Shown here: piece by piece, positions 26,190 to 38,209 of the stretch | Layout: every line of letters begins with the position of its first letter | How positions within the stretch are numbered: the first letter of the stretch is position 1 | Source: Streptomyces sp. CA-210063 | Lineage (GTDB): Bacteria > Actinomycetota > Actinomycetes > Streptomycetales > Streptomycetaceae | NCBI RefSeq assembly: GCF_024612015.1 | Contig: NZ_CP102512.1 | Location: forward strand, 3,100,001-3,164,000 | Direction: 5' to 3' | DNA: 64,000 nucleotides | Notes under the pieces: generated by a model | What the model saw: only the letters and a program-made list of their open reading frames with translations | The model's database searches: none | What the model was told of the DNA's origin: nothing | Made by a program: the position numbers and the translations under genes

Positions 26190-27374
26190 GTGTCGTACCG
26201 ATCCCTGCTGTGCGTTGCCGGCGTGGGCTTCTTCCCCTTGGGATTCCTCGCCCGCCTGCCCTACGCGACCTCAGCCCTCTCCACCCTCATCCTGCTCCAG
26301 GCATCGACCCGCAGCTACGCCTTCGCCGGTCTCGCCTGCGCGGCCCAGAGCATCGCCATCGCCGTGGGCGGCCCCCTGGTCGGGGCCCTGGCGGATCGCC
26401 ACGGTCACCGGCCCGTCGGGGTCGCCGCCGCGCTCGCCAACTTCGGTGCCTGGGCCGCCCTGCTGGCCGCGAGCCACGGCACTCGGGAGGGCATGCTCGC
26501 CGCGGCCGCCCTCGTGGGCATCACCCAGCCCCAGGTCGGCCCACTCGTACGGGTGCACTGGTCCCGTCTGGTGCGCTCCCACGACAAGCCTCACCTGCTG
26601 GCCACGGCCCTGGCCTATGGGGCATCCGCCGACGAGATGAGCTTCGTCGCCGGACCCGCGCTCGTCGGGCTGCTCGCGTCGGTCGGTCCTCTCGCCCCCG
26701 CTGCGGTGACCATGTCCCTGATCGTGGCGAGCACCCTCCCCTTCGCCCTGCGCCACGCCCACCGCACCACGCGGCGGCACTCCTCGGGGAAGCAGGAGAA
26801 GCCGCGTCTGCCGCGTCGCCCCCTGGCTGTGATGTTCCTGGCGATGGTCGCGATGGGGGCGGTCTTCGGCGCGGTCCAGACGGCCGTCACCGTGTACGCC
26901 GACACGATCGGCGAGCCCGAAGCCTCGGGGCTCCTGTACGAACTCGGCATCGGCAGTGCCCTGGCCGGCCTCGCCTGTGCCTGGCTCCCGCGGCGGTTCT
27001 CCCCGCGCGCCCGCTATGTCTCATTCGCCACGGCGCTCTTCGCCGGCATGCTGGTCCTCTTCGTCGGAGCCCGACTGGCCTCCCTCCCCGTGGCCGTCGC
27101 GTCGGCGAGCTTCACCATCGCGCCCTACATGATCAGCCTGTACGCGTTGACCGAACGGCTCGCCCCCGCTGAACGGGCCACGATCGCCATGACCATCCTG
27201 TGCGCCGGAGGCCCCCTCGGAACAGCCGCCGGACAGGCCGCCTCCGGCAGCCTCGCGGAGAGCCACGGCGTCGACGGCGCCCTCCTGGTGGCGCTCGCCG
27301 CGGCGACCGGCGCGCTCCTGCTCGCGCTCTCGGCATTCCTGGCCGACCGGCGTCGTAAAGTCTGGATCGCGTGA
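26190..27374 (+). CDS. MFS transporter
   Basis: A 394-residue integral membrane protein, probably a proton-driven drug or metabolite exporter. GTG 26190 follows GGAG with a 7-base spacer and gives an N-terminus running straight into the first membrane helix (VSYRSLLCVAGVGFFPLGFLARLPYATSAL). About 12 hydrophobic segments are visible. The cytoplasmic loop after helix 2 carries the MFS motif-A variant GALADRHGHRPVGV. A basic central loop (RHAHRTTRRHSSGKQEKPRLPRRP) splits the two six-helix halves. The substrate is unknown and there is no linked regulator. Confidence 0.85.
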   Translation: MSYRSLLCVAGVGFFPLGFLARLPYATSALSTLILLQASTRSYAFAGLACAAQSIAIAVGGPLVGALADRHGHRPVGVAAALANFGAWAALLAASHGTREGMLAAAALVGITQPQVGPLVRVHWSRLVRSHDKPHLLATALAYGASADEMSFVAGPALVGLLASVGPLAPAAVTMSLIVASTLPFALRHAHRTTRRHSSGKQEKPRLPRRPLAVMFLAMVAMGAVFGAVQTAVTVYADTIGEPEASGLLYELGIGSALAGLACAWLPRRFSPRARYVSFATALFAGMLVLFVGARLASLPVAVASASFTIAPYMISLYALTERLAPAERATIAMTILCAGGPLGTAAGQAASGSLAESHGVDGALLVALAAATGALLLALSAFLADRRRKVWIA

Positions 27375-27413
27375 GACTCCCGTAGGGGCGGTGGCTCCCA
27401 AGCCCCGCGCCCT

Positions 27414-27468
27414 TCGCCCATCGCCCATCGCCCATCGCCCATCGCCCAAGCCTCTCGCCCATCGCCCC
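27414..27468 (+). repeat. heptanucleotide tandem repeat TCGCCCA
   Basis: Five exact tandem copies of TCGCCCA (27414-27448) are followed, after AGCCTC, by one more copy and a degenerate one. They lie between the MFS gene and the Nudix gene. It is a simple-sequence repeat, expected to vary in copy number between strains. Confidence 0.95.
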
Positions 27469-27535
27469 TCGCACGGTGGCTCGCCGTCGCGATCGGACGG
27501 GACTCTTCCGGCGACGGACCGGGAAGCATGGCGAG

Positions 27536-28057
27536 GTGTCCGACTCCACGGTTCCGCCGCTCGCAGTCGACGATCGCGGCAACTCCTTGGTCACGTTCAC
27601 CCGGGAGCCGGAGGAAGCACCACCGCGTGACGCGCCGCTGCCGGCGGCATTGGTCGCCCTCTGGCACACGGACCGTGTCCTCATGGTCTTCGACCGCTAC
27701 CGCCGGCAATGGGAACTGCCCGGTGGACGTGTGGAGGAAGGTGAATCTCCTCGCCGGGCGGCCGCACGCGAGTTGCTGGAGGAGAGCGGCCAGCAGCCCG
27801 ACGGGCCGCTGCGGTTCATCGGCTACGCGGGCTTCGTACTCGCGCCCGACCGGCGAGCCGAGTACGCCGCACTGTTCGTCGGCCACACCACCGATGTCCG
27901 GGACTTCCGGGCCAACGAGGAGATCGCGGCCATCCGGTGGTGGGACCTCTCAGAAGCCCTCCCGGGACGCACAGCACCTCTGGATGCCTACCTCGCCCGC
28001 AACCAATGCCGGCTCGCCCCGCCCCCCGGCTCAGCCCTCTCGCATGGACGGCCCTGA
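27536..28057 (+). CDS. Nudix hydrolase
   Basis: A 173-residue Nudix-fold pyrophosphohydrolase acting on a nucleoside-diphosphate-linked substrate that cannot be predicted. The Nudix box GGRVEEGESPRRAAARELLEESG matches Gx5Ex7REUxEExGU. The flanking sequence VALWHTDRVLMVFDRYRRQWELPGG and the C-terminal IRWWDLSEALPG are typical. GTG 27536 is chosen as the start (VSDSTVPPLAVDDRGN); a longer frame from GTG 27476 exists, and neither has a strong ribosome site. The stop codon lies inside the first of two 23-bp tandem repeats. Confidence 0.88.
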   Translation: MSDSTVPPLAVDDRGNSLVTFTREPEEAPPRDAPLPAALVALWHTDRVLMVFDRYRRQWELPGGRVEEGESPRRAAARELLEESGQQPDGPLRFIGYAGFVLAPDRRAEYAALFVGHTTDVRDFRANEEIAAIRWWDLSEALPGRTAPLDAYLARNQCRLAPPPGSALSHGRP

Positions 28058-28091
28058 CCGCCGATCCTGGACGGCCCTGACCGCCGATCCT
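28046..28091 (+). repeat. two exact 23-bp tandem copies spanning the Nudix stop
   Basis: GGACGGCCCTGACCGCCGAT plus CCT occurs at 28046-28068 and again at 28069-28091. The TGA stop of the Nudix gene (28055-28057) is inside copy one. The second copy provides the left arm of the terminator that follows. Confidence 0.95.
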
Positions 28092-28125
28092 GGTCAGGCC
28101 GCGCACGCCATACCAGGATCGGCGG
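28081..28125 (+). terminator. hairpin terminator after Nudix gene
   Basis: A perfect 13-bp inverted repeat (CCGCCGATCCTGG at 28081-28093, CCAGGATCGGCGG at 28113-28125) has a 19-nt loop. Because the left arm is duplicated upstream, two alternative pairings are possible. It lies between the convergent Nudix and glgP genes and may serve both. Confidence 0.8.
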
Positions 28126-28194
28126 GAACTCCTCCTCGAAGCAGCGGAAACAGGCGGTGCCGGTACGGGGGGCGCGGCGGCCTGCCGGCGCGGG

Positions 28195-30831
28195 TTACCG
28201 CATCAACACCCCCGCCCCCTCCCCCATCCCCTCCGACGGCACCACCACCAGCCCCAGCTCCGCCCCCGAGGCCAGCAGTCGGTGGGCCGGCAGGATCCGT
28301 ACCGTGTAGCCGAAGGAGCCCGTGCGGTCCAGGGACAGGGGGCCCTCGTAGGACCAGCGGCCCTCCTCGTCGGGCCCGCTGGTCGGTTTCAGCGGGACGT
28401 ACGTCGCATCAGTGATGCGGTCGTCGGCGTCCACACGCCCCGATACCGCCTGGACCTCGACGTCGTCCGGGACGAGGTCGCCGAGCGCGACGCGTACCCG
28501 GAGGACGAGCGTCGCGCCCAGCTCAGCGGCTGTACTGAGAGGAGCCGCCGAGGTCTCCACATGGTCCACCGTCACCCGGTGCCACGTGCCCCGCACCCGT
28601 CCCTTCCACTCGGACAGTTCCCGGGCCACGTCCGGCGTCAGCGACCGGTGGGCCCGTGCGGCCGGGGCGTACAGGCGCTCCACGTATTCGCGGACCATCC
28701 GCCCCGCCAGCACTTTCGGGCCCAAATGCGTCAACGTCTGGCGGACCATCTCGATCCAGCGGTCGGGCAGGCCGTCCTGGCCGCGTTCGTAGAAACGGGG
28801 GGCGACCCGCTGTTCCAGGAGGTCGTACAGGGCCGCCGCCTCCACGTCGTCCCGGCGGTCCTGGTCCTCGTCCATCGCCGTGCCGTCGGCCGTGGGGATC
28901 GCCCAGCCGAAGTCCGGCCGGAACCACTCGTCCCACCAGCCGTCCAGGACGGACAGATTCAGACAGCCGTTCAGGGCCGCCTTCATCCCCGACGTCCCGC
29001 ACGCCTCCAGCGGACGCAGCGGATTGTTCAGCCAGACATCGCACCCCGGATACAGCTTCTGAGCCATCGCCATGCCGTAGTCCGGAAGGAACACGATCCG
29101 GTGGCGTACACGCGGATCGTCCGCGAACCGCACCAGCTCCTGGATCAGGCGCTTCCCGCCGTCGTCCGCCGGGTGCGCCTTGCCCGCGATCACGATCTGG
29201 ATCGGGCGCTCCGGGTGGAGCAGCAGCTCCATCAGGCGGTCGGGGTCGCGCAGCATCAGGGTCAGGCGCTTGTAGGACGGGACTCGGCGCGCGAACCCGA
29301 TGGTCAGCACATCCGGATCCAGCACTCCTTCGATCCAGCCCAGTTCGGCCGTGCCGGCACCGCGCTGCCGCCAGGAGGCGGACAGGCGTTCCCGTACTTC
29401 CGTCACCAACTGCTCGCGGAGGACCCTGCGCAGGTCCCAGATGTCCTGGTCGGGGATGTCCCCGACCGCGTCCCACCGCTCCGAACCGCCCACCGACATC
29501 GCGTCCTCGGTCCGTTCGGCGCCGATCTGGCGGGCGCCGAGGCGGAAGACCTCCGGGGCCACCCACGTCGGGGCGTGCACCCCGTTCGTCACCGAGGTGA
29601 TCGGGACCTCGTCCGCGTCGAAGCCCGGCCACAGGCCGGAGAACATGTCCCGGCTGACCTGGCCGTGCAGCAACGACACACCGTTCGCCCGCTGCGCCAG
29701 CCGTAGCCCCATCACCGCCATGTTGAAGACGTTCGGGTCGCCGCCCGCGTAGGTCTCCATGCCGAGGCCCAGGATGCGTCCCACGTCGATGCGCGGGAGT
29801 TCGGCGTCGGGGCCGAAGTGGCGGGCGACCAGCTCGCGGTCGAAGCGGTCGATGCCGGCGGGGACGGGGGTGTGGGTGGTGAAGACCGTGCCGGAGCGGA
29901 CCGCCTCCAGGCCGGCGTCGAAGTCGAGGCCCTCGTCGCAGAGTTCGGCGATGCGTTCCAGGCCGAGGAAGCCGGCGTGGCCCTCGTTGGTGTGGAAGAC
30001 CTCGGGCCCGGCATGGCCGGTGAGCCGGCAGTACAGGCGGACGGCCCGCACTCCTCCTATGCCGAGCAGCATCTCCTGGAGGAGGCGGTGCTCGCTGCCG
30101 CCGCCGTACAGCCGGTCGGTCACGCCGCGTTCGCCGAGGTCGTTCTCCTCGACGTCCGAGTCCAGGAGCAGCAACGGCACCCGGCCGACCTGGGCCTGCC
30201 AGACGCGGGCGTGCAGCCGGCGGCCGCCGGGGAGCGCCAGGTCGACCTGCGCCTGGGAGCCGTCGGCCTCGTGGAGCGGCACCAACGGCAGCTCGTTCGG
30301 GTCGAGCACCGGATAGCGCTCCTGCTGCCAGCCGTCGCGGGACAGGGACTGCCGGAAGTAACCGTGCCGGTAGAGCAGGCCGACACCGATCAGCGGTACG
30401 CCTAGGTCGCTGGCCGCCTTCAGATGGTCGCCGGCGAGGATACCGAGGCCGCCGGAGTACTGCGGCAGCGCGGCCGTGATGCCGAACTCGGGCGAGAAGT
30501 AGGCGACGGCGGCCGGGAGTTCGGAATTCTGTGCCTGTGCCTGGTACCAGCGGTCCCCGGTGACGTAGTCCCGCAGATCGTCGGCGACGACGGTCAGCCG
30601 GCGCAGAAAGCGCCGGTCCTCGGCGAGTTCGGCCAGACGGCGGGTGGAGACGGAGCCGAGGAGGCGTACGGGATCGCCGCCGGAGGCGGCCCAGCGCTCG
30701 GGGTCGACCGACTGGAAGAGGTCACGGGTCTCCGCGTGCCAGGACCAGCGCAGATTGCGCGCCAGCTCGCTGAGCGGGTGCAGGGCTTCGGGGAGGACGG
30801 GTCGGACGGTGAATCTGCGGATGGCCTTCAC
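28195..30831 (-). CDS. glgP: alpha-glucan (maltodextrin/glycogen) phosphorylase
   Basis: An 878-residue PLP-dependent phosphorylase releasing glucose-1-phosphate from alpha-1,4-glucan. The start is GTG at 30829-30831 (VKAIRRFTVRPVLPEALHPL), the conserved N-terminus; the frame is open further upstream but non-conserved. An N-terminal DUF3417 region (about 1-115, SELARNLRWSWHAET) marks the actinobacterial/archaeal-type branch. The C-terminal catalytic half contains the PLP-lysine segment LEACGTSGMKAALNG and the phosphate-site NNPLRPLEACG. It is convergent with the Nudix gene and opposite to the glgE operon, whose product it degrades. Direct 15-mer repeats lie about 100-140 bp upstream. Confidence 0.93.
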   Translation of the reverse strand: MKAIRRFTVRPVLPEALHPLSELARNLRWSWHAETRDLFQSVDPERWAASGGDPVRLLGSVSTRRLAELAEDRRFLRRLTVVADDLRDYVTGDRWYQAQAQNSELPAAVAYFSPEFGITAALPQYSGGLGILAGDHLKAASDLGVPLIGVGLLYRHGYFRQSLSRDGWQQERYPVLDPNELPLVPLHEADGSQAQVDLALPGGRRLHARVWQAQVGRVPLLLLDSDVEENDLGERGVTDRLYGGGSEHRLLQEMLLGIGGVRAVRLYCRLTGHAGPEVFHTNEGHAGFLGLERIAELCDEGLDFDAGLEAVRSGTVFTTHTPVPAGIDRFDRELVARHFGPDAELPRIDVGRILGLGMETYAGGDPNVFNMAVMGLRLAQRANGVSLLHGQVSRDMFSGLWPGFDADEVPITSVTNGVHAPTWVAPEVFRLGARQIGAERTEDAMSVGGSERWDAVGDIPDQDIWDLRRVLREQLVTEVRERLSASWRQRGAGTAELGWIEGVLDPDVLTIGFARRVPSYKRLTLMLRDPDRLMELLLHPERPIQIVIAGKAHPADDGGKRLIQELVRFADDPRVRHRIVFLPDYGMAMAQKLYPGCDVWLNNPLRPLEACGTSGMKAALNGCLNLSVLDGWWDEWFRPDFGWAIPTADGTAMDEDQDRRDDVEAAALYDLLEQRVAPRFYERGQDGLPDRWIEMVRQTLTHLGPKVLAGRMVREYVERLYAPAARAHRSLTPDVARELSEWKGRVRGTWHRVTVDHVETSAAPLSTAAELGATLVLRVRVALGDLVPDDVEVQAVSGRVDADDRITDATYVPLKPTSGPDEEGRWSYEGPLSLDRTGSFGYTVRILPAHRLLASGAELGLVVVPSEGMGEGAGVLMR

Positions 30832-30929
30832 AGAGGATTCCACCTTCACGCCAGGACGTACGGGCCGGGGGACGCACTCCGCTGTGCGCCGTTCGTCACC
30901 CCCGACCGTAGCGGCGCGAGGCGCCCGGC

Positions 30930-30969
30930 AACTACGGCGCGTCCCTCGGTATGCAATTACGGCGCATCC
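30930..30969. promoter_or_regulatory. pair of 15-bp direct repeats upstream of glgP
   Basis: AACTACGGCGCGTCC (30930-30944) and AATTACGGCGCATCC (30955-30969) differ at two positions and are spaced 25 bp start to start. They lie between glgP (leftward) and the subtilisin-like protease (rightward). Two helical turns of spacing would put both on one DNA face, so they could be regulator sites; no regulator is identified. The rest of the 432-bp interval shows no gene. Confidence 0.35.
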
Positions 30970-31263
30970 GTACCCCGGCCGCCCGGCCGGACAGTCCACC
31001 CCCGCACGTTCAGTCCTGAATTCGCCGCAACCCAGCCGCAACCTTCACATGTACCCCACGGGCGATATGGCCGATTCCGCCCCTCTGTGCGACCTTGTGG
31101 CACTTCACACCGCACGAGAGGCTGCCGAGTGGCGTACCCACCGGCCGACCTCGGCCGAACCCGGCGAACTCCGGCAGCCCCCGCGCGACCCGTACCACCT
31201 GCACGACCGGCTCCCGGCGAACTCCGGTGTCGGTGCGCCGAGTCGAGGAGGGGGTTCTCACAC

Positions 31264-32475
31264 ATGCGTCACCTGGCAGAGGCGAGAAACAGGCGTACGC
31301 GCTGGGCTGGAGGTCTCACGGCGGTCATGACGGCCGCGGTGCTTTCGGCCATCACCCTGCCCGCGCAGGCCGCTCCGGAGGGGCGTGTTCTCGGAGCCGG
31401 CGATCCCGGTTCCGTCAGCGGCAGTTACATAGTCACCCTCAAGACGGGCACGAAGGCCCCGTCGAAGGCCGGAAAGGACGTGGCGACGAAGTACGGGGCG
31501 AAAATACGCCACACGTACAGCACCGCTCTGAACGGATATTCCGTGAAGGCCGGTGAGAAACAGGCCAGACGTCTCGCGGCGGACTCCCGCGTGGCCTCGG
31601 TCGTCCAGGACACGGAGGTCACCCACGACCACCGGCAGCCCAATCCCCCCTCATGGGGCCTCGACCGCGTCGACCAGTCGGACCTGCCGCTCGACAAGGG
31701 CTACACCTGGCCCGAGTCGGCGGGCAAGGGCGCCACCGTGTACGTGATCGACACCGGCATACGGATCACGCACAAGGACTTCGGCGGCCGGGCGAGCCAC
31801 GGCTGGGACTTCGTCCAGAACGACAGGACGGCGCAGGACGGCAACGGGCACGGCACCCATGTCGCGGGCACCGTCGCCGGCACCACGTACGGCGTCGCCA
31901 AGAAGGCCGAGGTCGTCGCCGTACGTGTCCTCGACGACGAGGGCGCGGGGACGACCGCCCAGGTCATAGCGGGCATCGACTGGGTCACCAAGCATGCGAG
32001 GAAGCCCGCCGTGGCCAACATGAGTCTGGGCGGCTTCGGCAACGCCCAGCTCGACGCGGCCGTACGCAACTCCATAGCGTCCGGGGTCACCTACACGGTC
32101 GCCGCGGGCAATGACGGACTCGCCGCCGGCCTCTACTCGCCCGCCCGCGTCAAGCAGGCGATCACTGTCGGCGCCACCGACAAGAAGGACGTTCGCGCCA
32201 ACTTCTCGAACTGGGGCCCGAGTCTGGACCTGTTCGCACCCGGCATGTCCATCACCTCCGCGTCCCACCGGAGCAACACCGCGAAGGCGACCCACTCCGG
32301 TACGTCCATGGCCTCCCCGCACGCCGCGGGCGCGGCCGCCCTGTATCTGGCCGACCATCCGTCGGCCACACCCGCCCAGGTGAGCAAGGCCCTGGTGGAG
32401 CATGCGGTTTCGGGCAAGGTCAAGGACAAATTTCCGGGCTCTCCGAACAAGCTTCTACAAGTCCACAACCCGTAG
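31264..32475 (+). CDS. secreted subtilisin-like serine protease (S8)
   Basis: A 403-residue extracellular protease of the proteinase-K type. ATG 31264 follows GAGGAGGGGG (9-base spacer); the same frame is open far upstream only because stops are rare. A signal peptide (about 1-38, ending LPAQAAPEG) and an I9 inhibitor propeptide (SYIVTLKTGTKAPSK...VASVVQDTEV) precede the catalytic domain with D163 (YVIDTGI), H196 (GHGTHVAG), the oxyanion Asn in AAGND, and S348 (GTSMASPHAAG). It ends right after the domain with no C-terminal extension. It is flanked by the glycogen genes, but no functional link is evident. Confidence 0.93.
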   Translation: MRHLAEARNRRTRWAGGLTAVMTAAVLSAITLPAQAAPEGRVLGAGDPGSVSGSYIVTLKTGTKAPSKAGKDVATKYGAKIRHTYSTALNGYSVKAGEKQARRLAADSRVASVVQDTEVTHDHRQPNPPSWGLDRVDQSDLPLDKGYTWPESAGKGATVYVIDTGIRITHKDFGGRASHGWDFVQNDRTAQDGNGHGTHVAGTVAGTTYGVAKKAEVVAVRVLDDEGAGTTAQVIAGIDWVTKHARKPAVANMSLGGFGNAQLDAAVRNSIASGVTYTVAAGNDGLAAGLYSPARVKQAITVGATDKKDVRANFSNWGPSLDLFAPGMSITSASHRSNTAKATHSGTSMASPHAAGAAALYLADHPSATPAQVSKALVEHAVSGKVKDKFPGSPNKLLQVHNP

Positions 32476-32525
32476 GACTCTGTAACACCACAGGTGAACG
32501 ACCCTTTACCCAGAGCGACTACAGT

Positions 32526-32558
32526 GACCGGCCTCGCCCTCTTCGGACGAGGCCGGTC
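32526..32558 (+). terminator. hairpin terminator after S8 protease
   Basis: A perfect 11-bp inverted repeat (GACCGGCCTCG at 32526-32536, CGAGGCCGGTC at 32548-32558) with an 11-nt loop is followed by TTGTGTG. It separates the protease from the glgE operon. Confidence 0.85.
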
Positions 32559-32704
32559 TTGTGTGTAGACATACGCGTGAGTAGTTAACAAAGTGCCGGA
32601 ATGCCCACCCGCACTGTGTGGGAAGGCTCCACCGGTACGTCCCGATGGCCCCACCTCCCCACACCCTCATCCGCCCACCCACGTTGACGCGGACAGGAGC
32701 GGTC

Positions 32705-36558
<3,854 letters not shown>

Positions 36559-36653
36559 ACCCGACCGGAACCCCCGGGCGGGCCGGTTTCTCCCGGCCCG
36601 CCCGGGGCACGCAGACAGGAACACCCCGCCCCCCGGGGAAAGGACGCGACGCC

Positions 36654-38165
36654 ATGTCGGAAGCCGCCACGCACTCCACTGCGACAAGTCCTGGCCCACC
36701 GCATGTCGCGGAGCCGGTGCCCGGGCTGCTCACCTCGCTGGAGCCGCTCCTGCGGGAGTGGCTGCCACGGCAGCGCTGGTTCGCGGGGAAGGGGCGGCCG
36801 GTCACCGGGTTCAGCCTGGTGGCGGGGACCGAGCTGCTGCCGGTGGGCACCTCCGAGGCAGGGGGTTCCCAAGCGGCCGGCTCCCCGTCAGGTGGCTCCA
36901 AGTCGGCCGGCTCCAAGGCCGGGCTGCTGCATCTCCTCGTCCGCGCCCATCAGCCGCTGGTGCCGTCCCAGGGCGCTCCGGCCCACCCCGGCGACTGCTA
37001 CCAGCTGCTGCTCGGCGTACGCGAGGCGCTGCCACCACGGCTGGCGCCCGCGCTGATCGGACATGTGGCCGACGGGCCGCTGGCCGGGCGGACGGTGTAC
37101 GAGGCGCTGTACGACCCGCGCCTCGCCGATGTCCTCCTGGAGGCGCTGCGGACCGAGGCGCACGTCGGTGAGCTGCGCTGCGAGCGGGACATGCGGCACG
37201 ACATTCCCGAGGGCCTGGTACCGCGCATGGTGACCTCGGAGCAGTCCAACTCATCGATCGTCTACGGCGATACGTTCATCCTGAAGCTGTTCAGGCGGGT
37301 CGTGCCCGGAGACAACCCCGACCTCGAACTGCCCCTGACCCTGTCCCGCGAGCAGTGCCCCCGCGTACCGGCCCCGGCGGCGTGGATGATGGCGGACCTG
37401 GGCCGGACCGGCGACCCCGAAGGCCACCACGTCCTGGGCGTCCTCCAGCCGTTCCTGCACGGCGCGGCGGACGGCTGGGAGCTGGCGCTGAGCATGCTGG
37501 CCAAGGGCGAGGACTTCGCCGCCGAGGCGCGCGCGCTGGGGCGGGCGACCGCCGAGGTGCACACGGCGCTGACGCGGGCCCTGCCCACGGTCACCCTGGG
37601 ACGGCCCCAACTGGAGCTGCTGCTCGACGGGATGACCGAACGCCTGGAGGCCGCCGCACAGGCCGTACCCACGCTGCGGCCGTACGCGCCCGGGCTGCAC
37701 ACGGCCTTCGAGGCGCTGGCCGACCTCGCCGCCGAGGGGCGCACCTGGACCGCCCAGCGCATCCACGGCGACCTCCACCTCGGCCAGTGTCTCCGCTCTC
37801 CCTCCGGGGAGTGGTCCCTCATAGATTTCGAGGGCGAGCCGTCGAAGCCGCTGGCCGAACGCCGGATGCCGCAGCCCGTCGCCCGCGACATCGCCGGCAT
37901 GCTCCGCTCCTTCGACTACGCCGCCCACTCCCTCCAGCCCCCGGCCGCCGACTGGGCGACCGCCTGCCGGGCCGCGTACTGCTCCGGCTACGCGGACGTC
38001 GCCGGGGCCGACCCGCGCACCGATCCCGTACTGCTGCGCGCCTACGAGACCGACAAGGCGGTGTACGAGGTCCTCTACGAGGCCCGCCACCGCCCCGACT
38101 GGCTTCCGGTGCCCCTGGCGGCCGTCCACCGCCTGGCCACGGACACCGGCGCCGACACACCCTGA
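36654..38165 (+). CDS. mak: maltokinase
   Basis: A 503-residue ATP-dependent kinase (Pep2/Mak) making maltose-1-phosphate for GlgE. ATG 36654 follows GGGGAAAGGA. The N-terminal cap begins [22 protein letters not shown]. The kinase C-lobe shows the catalytic loop HGDLHLGQ and the metal-binding IDFEGEP, as in aminoglycoside-phosphotransferase-like enzymes. Within the cap, residues 65-90 or so are an unusual Gly/Ser/Ala/Lys insertion made of short repeats ([20 protein letters not shown]) that looks like slippage product and should be a flexible loop. It is 44 bp before glgB. Confidence 0.93.
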   Translation: MSEAATHSTATSPGPPHVAEPVPGLLTSLEPLLREWLPRQRWFAGKGRPVTGFSLVAGTELLPVGTSEAGGSQAAGSPSGGSKSAGSKAGLLHLLVRAHQPLVPSQGAPAHPGDCYQLLLGVREALPPRLAPALIGHVADGPLAGRTVYEALYDPRLADVLLEALRTEAHVGELRCERDMRHDIPEGLVPRMVTSEQSNSSIVYGDTFILKLFRRVVPGDNPDLELPLTLSREQCPRVPAPAAWMMADLGRTGDPEGHHVLGVLQPFLHGAADGWELALSMLAKGEDFAAEARALGRATAEVHTALTRALPTVTLGRPQLELLLDGMTERLEAAAQAVPTLRPYAPGLHTAFEALADLAAEGRTWTAQRIHGDLHLGQCLRSPSGEWSLIDFEGEPSKPLAERRMPQPVARDIAGMLRSFDYAAHSLQPPAADWATACRAAYCSGYADVAGADPRTDPVLLRAYETDKAVYEVLYEARHRPDWLPVPLAAVHRLATDTGADTP

Positions 38166-38209
38166 CCCCACCCCCACCACTTCCTGTTCCCGCCGAGGAG
38201 GCCGTCCCT

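Noticed and set aside
30424..31263. Long N-terminal extension of the S8 protease frame
   Set aside because: Antisense to glgP; a good ribosome site and signal peptide occur at ATG 31264.
37355..38209. Upstream open part of the glgB frame
   Set aside because: It overlaps the real mak gene in another frame; GTG 38210 has a proper ribosome site.
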